Shown here: positions 41,446-52,268 of the stretch, one piece after another | How the letters are laid out: every line of letters starts with the position of its first letter | Numbering within the stretch: the stretch's first letter is position 1 | Origin: Chlorops oryzae | Lineage: Eukaryota > Arthropoda > Insecta > Diptera > Chloropidae | Length of the DNA stretch: 64,000 bases | Direction of reading: 5' to 3' | Assembly (NCBI GenBank): GCA_020466095.1 | Contig: CM035807.1 | Coordinates: forward strand, 52,666,752 to 52,730,751 | Program-made: the position numbers and the translations under genes | The notes under the pieces: generated by a model | What the model saw: the letters and a program-made list of their open reading frames with translations, nothing else | The model's database searches: none | Told to the model about the DNA's origin: nothing

Positions 41446-41868
41446 ACGCTGTGCCCTAGCGGAAAAGCTTGATAAATCCCTAAGCCTAGCTCTAAGTCTT
41501 GCCTAGGATAAGGCAGAGCTTAAAGCTTTGGTGTGGGTTTTTGTACAAGCTAACAGTTTATTCTAGACAACTTAACAAAGATGCAATGAGAAAGATGATA
41601 AATGATAAGAGAAAAGAGAGTGGAGAAAGTCGAAGTTTGGAATATTGCAACTTTCGACGTGGAATGATAACGTCTCACCCGATGTAGCTTGAAATCCTCA
41701 GTTCCTCAGGACGATGAAAATGAGTAGAATCGCGCGAGTCGGAGAAACAATTATAAGTTGCTTTATACAATTTGAAAATTTGGATTTTAAAAATTTCGAT
41801 TTGACGAGCGCGTAAACTCAGCTGTTACCGAGCAGGGTTGCCAGCTCACTCTGAAAGCTGCCAATTTC

Positions 41869-42097
41869 GAAATGCAAAAATGCAATTTCACAATTAATAA
41901 AAAATAAAAAATAATAAAAAAACATTTTTTAAAGCAAAAGATAGTAAGCGAAAGGGAACGTAATAACTTTTCGCACATTAATACTAAATATTCGTCTCAG
42001 TTTTCTTTAGAAGGTAACCGGAGAAGGCAAAAACAAGAAGGAGCATTACAACCGAAATCAGTGCACGTGGACGAACATTGGGTAATACTAATTAATA
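41869..42097. other. E1 region between LINE and Ulp1 gene (copy 1)
   Basis: No confirmed gene. A possible splice acceptor TCTCAGTTTTCTTTAG ends at 42010; an open frame (about 42013-42126) leads toward the Ulp1 gene in another frame. Confidence 0.4.
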
Positions 42098-42939
42098 ATG
42101 ACATTTTCAAACATTTGTTCCTATAAAATAGGAAATAGAAAAACATATATAATACATAATGATTACGAAAGAATCATTAACAACCAGTGGTTGGCAGATG
42201 TCCACATTAATGTTTTTTTGAATTGGCTTATGAAGAAACATAAGACAATAGAAACTAAAGTACATATCTGCAGTTCATTTACTTACGAGGGAATAAAGGC
42301 AGCCGCGAAAGCGGATTATTCAATAGCCCTATCGAGAATAAGAAACTTAACAAAAAACATTGATGTGAAACGGGTGGAGAACTGGATATTTCCAGTATGC
42401 GAGAGCAACCACTGGATGTTAATGGTAATAAGAGACGACCAAATGCACATTTGGGACTCTCTGAAGCCACATGACGCATCCGAAATAGTAAAAAATATGG
42501 GAAAATTTTTTTATATCTTGAGTAACATAACGGGAAAAAATTTTACGAAAAACTTAAAACCAATATATGTTAATTGCCCTCAACAAACCAATTTTGTAGA
42601 TTGCGGGTTATTTATACTTAGATTCGCGGAACAAATGTTAATATCGTTAGAAGAAGGTAACAATGGCATACCCAGTAAGGAAATATTTAAAAAAAACGTG
42701 CAGAATAACAAGACCATTTTTGGCCACTCAGCTGAGAAAATGGGACCTAAAGAAAAATAACACAAACTCGGTAGATTTAAGCTTAGAAGAAAATGTATAT
42801 CCATAAAATTCTGAAATCGATGAAAAAAGAAAAACGCAAACGCTCTGTAATAGCAAGAACCGTAGACCTTAATGGGAAAATTGTTAAGCTAAGAATGGAT
42901 GACACAAATAAGTTTAAGATCGAAATATCTAAATGCTAA
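42098..42939 (+). pseudogene. Ulp1/SENP-type (C48) cysteine protease of E1 (copy 1)
   Basis: ATG 42098, open for 220 codons. Catalytic set intact: His in SNHWMLMVI, Asp in HIWDSLKPHD, Gln in NCPQQ, Cys in DCGLFILRF. A frameshift in the A-run near 42690 ends the ORF early at 42760; the original C-terminus (LRKWDLKK..., then VDLNGKIV.LRMDDTNKFKIEI) continues in another frame to TAA 42937-42939 and matches the E2-B tail. Length (~270) equals the catalytic domain only. Predicted role: cleavage of SUMO/NEDD8-like modifiers, or possibly of element polyproteins as in viral C48 relatives. Confidence 0.85.
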
Positions 42940-42975
42940 AAATAGTCAAAATATGAGTTTTAAATAAATTATCAT

Positions 42976-43427
42976 TGGTACATGGGCCAAAATTCTTTTT
43001 AATGCCTAAATTTCTGTCTCTGTCAACGAAAATCAATGTTCGTAAAAGAGCAAATCAAATAAATAACAAATAAATTTTACCTAAAAATTTATGAATAACG
43101 AAATAAAATACTCTAGTCCAATTGAAAAAAACCGAATATTACCAAACTTCCATCCTGTTTACTCGCAAATTACAGTAACATTGTTGTCTTGTTTGGCAAG
43201 ACAAGACAAGATAAGACAACAATGTTACCGTAATTTGCGAAGGAAAAAAATTAAGTTTTGTTAATCATTGATTTTTTTCAATTCGACTAGAGTATTTTAT
43301 TTCGTTATTCATACATTTTTTGTTAAAATTAATTTTTTTTTAATATGGTTTGCTCCTTCAGAAAAACTGATTTTCATTGACAGGGACAGAAGTGAAGGCA
43401 TTAAAAAGAATTTTGGCCCACATATGG
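42976..43427. repeat. Long imperfect palindrome (~450 bp) in E1 copy 1
   Basis: Arms start GGGCCAAAATTCTTTTTAATGCC (about 42983, in parts) and end with its complement before 43427; the centre near 43203 is GTTGTCTTG...CAAGACAAGATAAGACAAC. Arms of about 220 bp contain mismatches and indels. No ORF. Could be a foldback/MITE insertion or a functional RNA hairpin of E1. Confidence 0.82.
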
Positions 43428-44226
43428 TTTTAAAATTAAGAAAAAATTGACATTTTGCTAACGAAGCATAGTTTAAAAATTGAAAAAAAAAAAAAAAATT
43501 AATTTGAATAATAAATAACAAGAATAAGAAATAGAAATAGATAGATCAATAAGAAAAGGTGGTGGAAAATACTGTTAAGAGGAATAACATTCTTAGATTT
43601 AATAAGTAAAAATAAGCGAATAAGTCAGCGAAATCGAATGCACATCAACAATAACAGCACCAACAACAGCAGTACATACGGCACACCGTCACATCCTTGG
43701 GGAACATATTTCCACAACAGTCAACTGGGCTATTTAGTATACATTTTCCTCCGAATAACAACTAAAGAAAGCACATTAACAAGCCCACAAAATCAGTCAT
43801 CGTATGGGGGGAAGGGGCAACCGGATCAGTTGCCTTAGCCCCAAATCAACGACTAATCTTTAGTAAAAATGCAAAATTCTTCGGTCTATCATCTCAACAA
43901 CAAAGTTAAATGCATCAGCAACAACATCGATTGCATCCGCAAATACCAACGCACTATCATCTCGACAGCAGAATACATCAGCAAATATATCGATTGCCTC
44001 CGCAACTTTCTTCACTCTTTATCAGCACCAGTAACGATTGCAACCAAATTTCAAGAGCAACACCAGGCCGGTGTAACAACAGAGCTCAGACAGTCAGGAA
44101 AATCGTCTCAAATTTTCATCAGCGGCTCTATAACGAAAGCAGGGGCAAAAGTCCAAGTTGCCCAGAAGTAAGATCTACACGATGTTGGCGAATCTTCTCT
44201 ACGTCACGATGTTCGTGACTTCCATG
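43428..44226 (+). other. E1 3' region with two small ORFs (copy 1)
   Basis: ORFs 43638-43838 (66 aa) and 43869-44171 (100 aa) are kept in both copies but show no recognised domain. A 64-bp tandem duplication (about 43887-43948 / 43949-44012; CATCAGCAA...ATCGATTGC.TCCGCAA) lies in the second. Probably untranslated 3' sequence. Confidence 0.45.
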
Positions 44227-44239
44227 AAAGGGGGAGGGA
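44227..44239 (+). promoter_or_regulatory. Polypurine tract of E1 copy 1
   Basis: AAAGGGGGAGGGA directly before LTR2, the same as in E2. Confidence 0.85.
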
Positions 44240-45037
44240 TGTTGTGAGTCGTCTCTACTCACAACCCTTCTGTATCGCCTCTGATCGACCGTCATAACCA
44301 AAACATAATCAGCTGTGATTGAAATAGCCAAAGACCTTGAAGTGAAAGCTGAGAAAAAACTGCAAGCTCACTTTTAAGGCCAGAACAACAACAACAAACA
44401 AACTCAAAGGCGAAGCCAACAGCCGCAAGGTAATATGATCGTTGGCATAAAGAAGTAAACGACAGCCAAAGCGACGAACAGCGAGAACAACAAAGAGTGA
44501 GAACGACGACAGGCGAGAACGGCGGGCAGCGAGAATGACGAGCAAGAAAACAGCAAGGGTTGCAGTTTCGGCAAACTCGTAGATATTGAATTCAAGCATC
44601 AAAATGGGTCAACAACAACAAGAGGTTGCGAAATGTCAATTTCGAAATAGTATTGCAACACAACAACGGTATTCCAGATTGCGACATCCCAGTGAGAAAG
44701 TGAAGACTAGACACTTTCTCCCTATATAAGCAAATGATCGATATCTGGAAGAGGACTTGCATTTTAGTTTCCAAAGTCTCAATTCGAATCGGCTGTACTC
44801 ATCAAGCGGCAACAGCGACTAGAACGTGGACTTTAAGTGTTTGTTAGTACTAGGAAGTATTTCGAGTGTAAGAAGGAGTTTTAGCTTAGGAATAATTCAT
44901 GTAAAATAAACAAGAGGACTATAAATTAATAAAAGAATTTGAATGAATTTATTGTTTGTCCTTGTTTTTATTTTTACATGAAAAAAGGGATTCAGGTGTA
45001 TCCTTATTCTAAGAATACGCACGGAAAACCTTTAACA
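44240..45037 (+). repeat. E1 LTR2 (798 bp), shared by both internal regions
   Basis: Ends in PPT on the left and PBS on the right, so it acts as 3' LTR of copy 1 and 5' LTR of copy 2. TATATAAG at 44723-44730. Confidence 0.93.
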
Positions 45038-45038
45038 T

Positions 45039-45625
45039 TGGCGCAGCCGGTATTCAACTATTTATAGTTGGATTCGAATCTACACGGTAAATAGTTTCAT
45101 AAGGGCTATTTCAACATTTTGTAGGGTGAATTTCGAAAAAAAAAAAAATAAACTGAAGCGGAACTGGTTTCGGTTTTAAAAGTTGATGCGTCATAACCGC
45201 CCAGTCTAATAAAATTTTTCGTAAGGCTACCTTGTAAAAGTTGTGATGACCAAAGAACATTAAATATTGACGGATAAATTGTTACAAACAGTTTGTCAAT
45301 ATTTTTATGAAGAAGCTATTTGTGTTTGAGAGAGTAATTTAATTAAATAAGTTGAGTGTTTCAAACATTCGCACAAACAAAAAACTCAACAAATTTCTTT
45401 AAATAAACACAAACAAATAAACAAAGCAGACCCAGAAATTAAAGAAAAGCAGAACAAAACAAAACATGGTGAGTACGTGAATTTAAATTTATGTGCGAAG
45501 AGTTTATTTACTGTTTGCTTATTTTTGCTATTTTCGATTGAGTAGGCTGGCATTTGGTGTACTTAGATGCGAATGAAAATTTTTTTTTGTTATGAACGGA
45601 GTAAATCCGTATTTAATTGAGTCAT
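45039..45625 (+). promoter_or_regulatory. E1 copy 2 primer-binding site and leader
   Basis: PBS at 45039-45058; ATG 45466-45468 abutting GTGAGT 45469-45474. Same layout as copy 1. Confidence 0.7.
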
Positions 45626-46882
45626 ATGGAGAGAGAATTGGAAGCACTTAGACAAACAATTAAACAATCAGGAATCGATACTGCAGTAGTTTTAGAGACA
45701 GCAAGAGAATTACTTAAAAAAGCAGATTTAGGGCGAGAGGTTTCGCAGTTAATTAAAGATCAAATAGTGTTAGGCCAATTTTCGAAACTTGGGGAGGCAT
45801 CCTTTCTTATAGACAGAGTAAGAGGTCCATTGAGTAAGCAGAGCGAGACAAATAAGAAAAAAGTCCAACAGTTAGAAGAAACAATAAACTGCCTAAAAAA
45901 AGACCAAAAAAATTAAAGAACGAAATTGACGCGAGCAGGTTATTAATTGAGGAGTCCGATAAGAGAAACGAGGATTATAAAAAAAGCATTAAGCAACGCA
46001 GCAGGGGAAAAGCTAGCAGACCAGGTCGAGAGAGACAAGGAAACCCTTAGAGAGCGAGAGGAAGAAATAAGGTGGCTGAAAGAAGAAATAGAAAATTTCA
46101 AAAGGGAATTTAGGAACACACAGAGTTCAAGCCCCAGCAGCAGCAAAACGAGTCCAAAACCCGCTCCACCTCCTCCTCCACCCCCGACTACAAGTTCACT
46201 AGGAGACAAAAATAAAGAAAATAGTTCAATTAATAACGAAAAAGTAAATATTGAGCACACAAATAGTCCAAAAATACTCCTTCAAAATAATCCAACTTTT
46301 TTAAGACTGCTTCCAACCCCCGCGAAAAAGAATATTTCAGTAGGGGTAAATACAGAAAACAGGCCAAATCAGGAAACGAATAATCAAACACCAATAGTTC
46401 CTACAGTAACAGTTACAATGGCAATTCCACCTCCCGCAGATGAAGTAATGAAGAAAGTAGTGAGTTTAGTGCCTTGCTTTTCAGGCGAAAATAGGCTAGA
46501 ATTAAGGTCAGAGGTAGCGAGGTTCGTCACAGGACTAGAACTTCTTAAAAGCATTTCACAAAATATAGCTCCTAGCGAACTGATTAAGTGCGTAAAACAA
46601 CGACTGTCAGGTGAGGCGTTTATAAAAACAAATGAGCTAGTGTTCGGGAGCGTAGATGAATTGGGGAATTTCATTAAAAAACAATTCCTTAAACAGAAAA
46701 GCTTAGAAGTGATAAGGGCAGAAATGGAAAGCACCGTAGAGCATGAAAATGAAAGAGCCTCAGAATTTGGGCGAAGGATAGAAGTTTTACTGAATGAAGC
46801 GGAACGAATGATTAAAGCGTCCTGGAACGAGTCTGAGGCAGTATCAGCACTCAGCGAGTACCGAAATATGGCAAAAAAATAA
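45626..46882 (+). pseudogene. E1 Gag: coiled coil and capsid (copy 2)
   Basis: As copy 1, with the same A-run frameshift near 45906-45912 plus a further one-base insertion at about 45974-45985 not found in copy 1. The following open frame 45947-46882 covers the rest of the coiled coil, Pro-run and capsid. Confidence 0.83.
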
Positions 46883-47692
46883 ATTTATTTTTGGACTAAA
46901 AGATAAATATATGCAACTCCGCCTCGAAGGACATTTAGATAAGCCTCTATCATTTTTAGTAAAAATAGCCGAAGATGCAGAAGATCGTCATTGCAATAGT
47001 AGACAATTTAATGCAAAAACTTCATAAATCAACCAGCCCAATTTCAAACAATTCCCTGCTCTTTTTGCAATATTGTGGGTCATACTAGAGATGTTTGCCA
47101 ACTCAGGAGAAATACTCCTTATTGCAATATTTGCTTCGAATATGGGCACGAACAAACAGCAAATTGTGGTAGAAAAAGTATAGAACCTAGAAATGAACCC
47201 GTGACCTGCACACATTGCAACAAACGAGGTCATTTAGAAAAAAACTGTTTAAGTCGATTAAAAAACATATTCTGCAATATATGCAAAACACGAGGACATG
47301 AATCCAATAAATTTTGTAAACCAATTTTGAATGCTCAACAGGATCAGCAGCCTGGTACAGGGAATATTGAAAGCGGTTTTAGAACACAAAGTTACCATCA
47401 TTCTCCAAATCATCCTTTTGAACCACAAAATAGTATGCAAAATCAAAATTTCAACCCGTTTAGAACACAAAATAATAACCAATCTCAAAATTATAACAAC
47501 AATGGAAATACTCCTGGGAGAGCGCAAAATTCGAGTAGTCAACCTAGAGAGAATATGACAAATAATAGTCAGCCAAAAGGGATGCAATGTTTCAAATGCT
47601 CAAATTTCGGTCACATAGCACGGTATTGTAATAGTGCACCCCAGGAAAATAGGAGCCAGGGAAACTCGATGCGGCCGGGTCAACGCCAATAG
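46883..47692 (+). pseudogene. E1 Gag C-terminus with five zinc knuckles (copy 2)
   Basis: Identical in layout to 32069-32878; the five knuckles are unchanged. Confidence 0.85.
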
Positions 47693-48294
47693 ACCGGAAA
47701 GCCAAAATGAATTCGAAAGCTCATAGGCCAAGTATAGTTCCGGGGGAAGAAGAAATAGATAAACCATATGAACTTAAAGGAAAAGGAGAAAAAGTAGTTA
47801 AATTAAAAAACCCCCAAGAAGAGTTCAAGGAACTGGACATAAATAAAATCTTCTAAGATGACCTTAACAACCAGATTATTAAGAAGAAAATAAAAAGAAT
47901 AGAGAGCAAAGATGAAATTTCCTTGAAACTAAGAAATTTAAAGAAAGTGAATTTCAACGACGAAGTCGTCGTTCATTATTATGAAAGCGAAGAACCATTA
48001 GTTAAAGAATCAAAGAATAATCAATTAGTGCATGTTTTGGTTGAAAAGAACTTTGTGAGAAAGGTACCTCCGAACCAAACTCAAATTGTATCCGAAACAA
48101 AAATTCAAGGTAATAAGAATAAAAACGAAGATAGAATCGAATTGATCTTATCTTTTGTGTTACTCTTATTCACATTTTTGTGGGAAAAAACTTTGTTCAT
48201 AGGCGATGGATCAGAGAATATAGTGGAAATCTTAAAAAATTCAGGTACCGCACTCAAGCGAATAATGACAAGGTGGCTAGCTCAGCATTAAATG
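47693..48294 (+). pseudogene. E1 gag-pol junction region (copy 2)
   Basis: Counterpart of 32879-33480, open at 47923-48291; no recognised domain. Confidence 0.5.
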
Positions 48295-48698
48295 ACTCGT
48301 TTATAGTATTTCCATGTGGACAAGCTATAAACGAGCAAATAACGTTGTTAGTAGACACTGGTGCCGACACAAGCTTAGTAAAAAAGGAAGCATTGAAGAG
48401 TAATGTCGAAATAGATGAGAACGAAAGCACACAATTGTCCGGAGCTTTCGGGGGTAACGTTCGTACAATAGGAACCATTCCCCTTCAACACTTCAGTAAC
48501 CCAGAATTAAAATTAAAGTTACATGTGCTACCAAACGAAAGCCAAATTCCAGCAGATGGCTTACTAGGAAGGGATGAACTCTGGAATAGGTCAGTAATTG
48601 ATAATATCAATAAAGAAATATCCTTTTTCAATAACAATGAACAAATTGCATCACTTCTGCTTGTTTTTCCGACGATAGCAATAGGATTTGTATTGTGA
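48270..48698 (+). CDS. E1 aspartic protease (copy 2)
   Basis: LLVDTGADTSLV at about 48346-48381; one Lys-to-Asn difference (LPNES) from copy 1. Confidence 0.8.
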   Translation, partial: KVASSALNDSFIVFPCGQAINEQITLLVDTGADTSLVKKEALKSNVEIDENESTQLSGAFGGNVRTIGTIPLQHFSNPELKLKLHVLPNESQIPADGLLGRDELWNRSVIDNINKEISFFNNNEQIASLLLVFPTIAIGFVL

Positions 48699-49448
48699 AA
48701 ACAGTCACAGTCCAAGCTAGGGAAAAGAGAATAGTGGCAATTTATGCAGAAGAATTATCAGGGGATGTAGTCGTACAGAAGAAAGAAATAATGCCAAATG
48801 TTTTTGTAGGGGGCACACTGACAAGGATAATAAATGGAAAAGGGTATATACCAATTTTAAATACGAATAACGAGGCTATTAGATTAAGCGAAGTACCATT
48901 GGATTACGAACCAATAGAAAATTTTCAAGAATTAAAGTGTCCAACTATTAATCAGTTAAATAAATGCACTTATACAGATAGTCGTTATAACCTCTTGTTA
49001 GAAACCAAAAAACTAGATAACACCCTTAATCAAGAGGAAAAAATTTCAATGCAAAAAATTTTTTAATATTATTCAGATGTTTTTCATTTGCCAAGAGATC
49101 AGCTTTCCTACACTACAGTGTTAGAACACGAAATACCGACCGAAGCAGGTCATTCTCCAATTAATACCAGACAATATATATTACCCGAACACCACAAAAA
49201 AGAAAATAACTCACAGGTAGATAAGATGCTGCAAGACGGCATTATCACTCCAAGCAAATCACCTTGGAATACCCCGATCATATTAGTCCCCAAAAAGGCA
49301 GGAGTAGATGGTGAGAAAAGATGGAGACTAGTAGTCGATTTTAGAAAATTGAACGAAATCACTCTCAAACAGGTATTTCCTATTCCCAGAATAGATGAAA
49401 TTTTGGACCAGTTAGGATGTAGTCGTTACTTTTCGAAATAAGACTTGG
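48695..49448 (+). pseudogene. E1 Pol: RT N-terminal half (copy 2)
   Basis: Same stops as copy 1 (49064-49066, 49439-49441), so they predate the tandem duplication. Confidence 0.82.
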
Positions 49449-49451
49449 CTA

Positions 49452-51602
49452 GTGGATATCATCAAGTTTTGGTTGACAAGAGCCAAGACAGCCTTTAGTA
49501 CCGGGTTAGGACATTTAGAATTTGCCAGAATGCCGTTCGGGCTGACAGGAGCGCCAGCGACTTTTCAGCGCATAATGAATAGCATACTAACCGGTTTACA
49601 GGGAATTGATTGTTTTGTTTATCTTGATGACATTGTCATTTATGCTAGAAATTTAGAATCACACGAAATACGACTGAGAAAAGTATTAGATGTTTTCAGA
49701 GCGATTAATTTGAACTTACAGACGGAAAAATGTCAATTTTTAAAAAGAGAAGTAGTTTATTTAGGCCATAAATGCTCAGAGGCAGGAGTGTTACCAGATC
49801 CCGAAAAAGTAGAATGCGTTAAAAATATACAGCCCCCTAAAAATATTAAGGAATTGCAATCCTTTCTAGGTTTAATAAATTATTATAGAAAATTCATACC
49901 CCAAGCAGCAAAAATTTCTTTGCCCTTAACAAAATTATTAAGAAAAGAGGAAAAATTTAAATGGAATCCTGAATGTCAAAAAGCCATGGAACAGCTAAAA
50001 AAAAAGCGGTTACTAGTCCCCCAATTCTTCAATATCCCAATTTTGAAAAACTTTATTTTAACAACAGATGCTAGTAACGAGGCACTAGGAGCAGTCCTAT
50101 CTCAAGGGGAACCAGGGCAAGATCTTCCGATATATTACGCAAGTAGATCCCTTAGTGCAACTGAGAGGCGTTACTCAACGATAGAAAAAGAATTTTTAGC
50201 AATAGTTTGGGCAGTAAAAAATTTTAGAACATATCTTTTAGGCAAACATTTCAAAATCTATACGGACCATAAGCCCCTTAAGGGAATAGCTAATTTAAAA
50301 GATCAAGACACCAGACTAGAACGTTTTCGTTTAAAAGTTTTAGGATATGATTTCGAAATTTGCTACAAACCGGGGAAAAATAATCTCAATGCTGATGCCT
50401 TAAGTAGACTGCCAATTTCCGAAAATAAAATTTCAATTGTAACCCGATCCAAAGCAAAATCTCAAGAAGAAGTACTCGAAACAAAGGTAGACTCAGAAAA
50501 TTTTGAAAATGAAGACACGGCAGTTGTCCTTACCGATCCAAAAGACATAGAAAACGTCTTGAAAATTTTCCATGACACACCCATAGGAGGCCATAAAGGT
50601 TTTTTGAAAACATATTTTCGAATTAGAAAACAATTTAAGTGGGAGGGCATGCATCGTCAAGTTAAAAACTACATAGCCGCATGCAAACTCTGTCAAAAGA
50701 ATAAAAGCTCTTTAATTGAAAAAATGCCAATGGCACCTCATAGACCTTTCGATAAAGTATATATGGACATAGTTGGGCCACTTCCAGTCTCGGAAAGAGA
50801 CAACAAATACATTCTCACATTTTTAGACGATTTTTCTAAATATTTTATATGCACGGCAATTCCAGATGCAGCAACAGTAGCAAGAGCATTTTTTAATGAA
50901 ATAATTTCTAAATTTAACATCCCTAAAGTTTTGATAACTGACAATGGCACCAATTTCGTTTCCGCCCTTTTTAGAGAAGTTTGCAAAATATTGGGCATTA
51001 AAAAATCACAGACATCCCCGTACCACCCGCAAGCTAACGGGGCTCTCGAAAGTACCCACCGTCCAATGGCAGAATATGTGCGAAATTTCGTAAATGAAGG
51101 TGGTACGAATTGGGATGAATGGATTTATCATGCTATGCACGTACATAATAATACAGTGCACTCAACAACCAAACAGACGCCTAGTAAAACACTTTTTGGT
51201 TTCGATTTCGAAATTCCGATCAAGCTTAAAAACAAGCCAGCCCCTCTATACAATGTTGACGATTACAGTAAAATTCTTAAATATCAAATTCAAAGAAGTT
51301 ACGAAATTGTAAGGAAAAATCAGCAAACTGCTAAGAAAAAATCAAAAGAATATTATGACAAAAAAAGCAATTCTCGAAAGTTTTCTAAGGGTGATAAAGT
51401 CTGGCTAAAAAATCAAAATAGGAAAAATAAATTTTCCCCAATTTGGGAGGGCCCTTATGAAGTGATTTCTACACCATCGCCAGAAAATGTTCGTTTGTTG
51501 ATAAAAAGAAAAGAAAAAACTTTTCACAGAAATTTAGTAAAACAATTTAACGATCAACAAAACAAACATCCAAAGCAAATTATCGAAAGCACAACAATCT
51601 AA
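49452..51602 (+). CDS. E1 Pol: RT palm, RNase H, integrase (copy 2)
   Basis: 716 codons, almost identical to 34638-36788 (one replacement seen: FRAIN for FRANN). All RT, RNase H and integrase catalytic residues are kept. Confidence 0.9.
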   Translation: MDIIKFWLTRAKTAFSTGLGHLEFARMPFGLTGAPATFQRIMNSILTGLQGIDCFVYLDDIVIYARNLESHEIRLRKVLDVFRAINLNLQTEKCQFLKREVVYLGHKCSEAGVLPDPEKVECVKNIQPPKNIKELQSFLGLINYYRKFIPQAAKISLPLTKLLRKEEKFKWNPECQKAMEQLKKKRLLVPQFFNIPILKNFILTTDASNEALGAVLSQGEPGQDLPIYYASRSLSATERRYSTIEKEFLAIVWAVKNFRTYLLGKHFKIYTDHKPLKGIANLKDQDTRLERFRLKVLGYDFEICYKPGKNNLNADALSRLPISENKISIVTRSKAKSQEEVLETKVDSENFENEDTAVVLTDPKDIENVLKIFHDTPIGGHKGFLKTYFRIRKQFKWEGMHRQVKNYIAACKLCQKNKSSLIEKMPMAPHRPFDKVYMDIVGPLPVSERDNKYILTFLDDFSKYFICTAIPDAATVARAFFNEIISKFNIPKVLITDNGTNFVSALFREVCKILGIKKSQTSPYHPQANGALESTHRPMAEYVRNFVNEGGTNWDEWIYHAMHVHNNTVHSTTKQTPSKTLFGFDFEIPIKLKNKPAPLYNVDDYSKILKYQIQRSYEIVRKNQQTAKKKSKEYYDKKSNSRKFSKGDKVWLKNQNRKNKFSPIWEGPYEVISTPSPENVRLLIKRKEKTFHRNLVKQFNDQQNKHPKQIIESTTI

Positions 51603-51809
51603 GTCAGCGTTTCTTAACCTTTTGTTGCAATCATTTTGATCCAAATGTGTTGACGGAATCGAACAGTTGTAAACAATGGTGTGCAAAACTACAATGCAAA
51701 ATGCAATTTTACAATTAATAAAAACAATTTTAAAACTACAATGACAAGGCATTTAGCAAAAAATTTTCATTTCAACAAAACGAATACAAAAATGAAAAAG
51801 TTTATTGGC
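51603..51809. other. E1 region between pol and LINE insertion (copy 2)
   Basis: Counterpart of 36789-36995; nothing further seen. Confidence 0.45.
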
Positions 51810-51820
51810 CTGCCAATTTC
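51810..51820. repeat. LINE target-site duplication (left), copy 2
   Basis: CTGCCAATTTC, repeated at 56673-56683. Confidence 0.9.
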
Positions 51821-52268
51821 TTTTTTTTTTTTTTTTTTTTAAACTTTGATTGTATTTTTTCTGGATCTTCCTTTGAGTGGGAACTAACAGAAAGTATTCG
51901 GATCTTATTTCTAAATTTTTACGTAACTATTTATACATTTAGAGAAATATAAAAACAGTTTTTAGTTCCGATGAGCCTCAATATTAGAAACTGGGCCTTA
52001 GCGCTGTATAGCGGCCTGCGCTGATGAGTACTGATCCCGCACGAGCGAGGTGCGTCAAGGTTAGAGAATCCTTGATTGGAAAATACACTGGCGTGCACGA
52101 GCGAGGTGCGTCAGACTTAATGAGTCCTGGTTAGCTGGAACGGTTGCTGTTGAAGTTCAGAATTGAGCAAACACGAGCGAGGTGCCTCAATCTGAACGAA
52201 TCCTTGCTTAAACGAGTTTTAAGCATGCACGAGACAAGGTGCAGATAACAGATAGCGGAGCATCTGTG

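Larger units (their letters stand above)
37007..41857 (-). mobile_element. J: Jockey-type non-LTR retrotransposon in E1 copy 1
   Basis: 4.85 kb on the minus strand with a poly(A) tail (T-run 37007-37026), ORF2, ORF1 and a 5' UTR (41446-41857), between 11-bp target duplications. Two overlapping ORFs, Gag-like CCHC knuckles in ORF1, and endonuclease-RT in ORF2 are typical of the Jockey clade. Apparently full length. Confidence 0.93.

Noticed and set aside
43638..44171. Small ORFs of 66 and 100 aa as real genes
   Set aside because: Conservation between copies reflects recent duplication only; no domain, and they overlap a 64-bp tandem repeat and a second open frame.
45617..45625. Upstream TTG in E1 gag (MSH...) as start
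   Set aside because: The ATG at 45626 (30813 in copy 1), aligned with the E2 gag ATG, is the plausible start.
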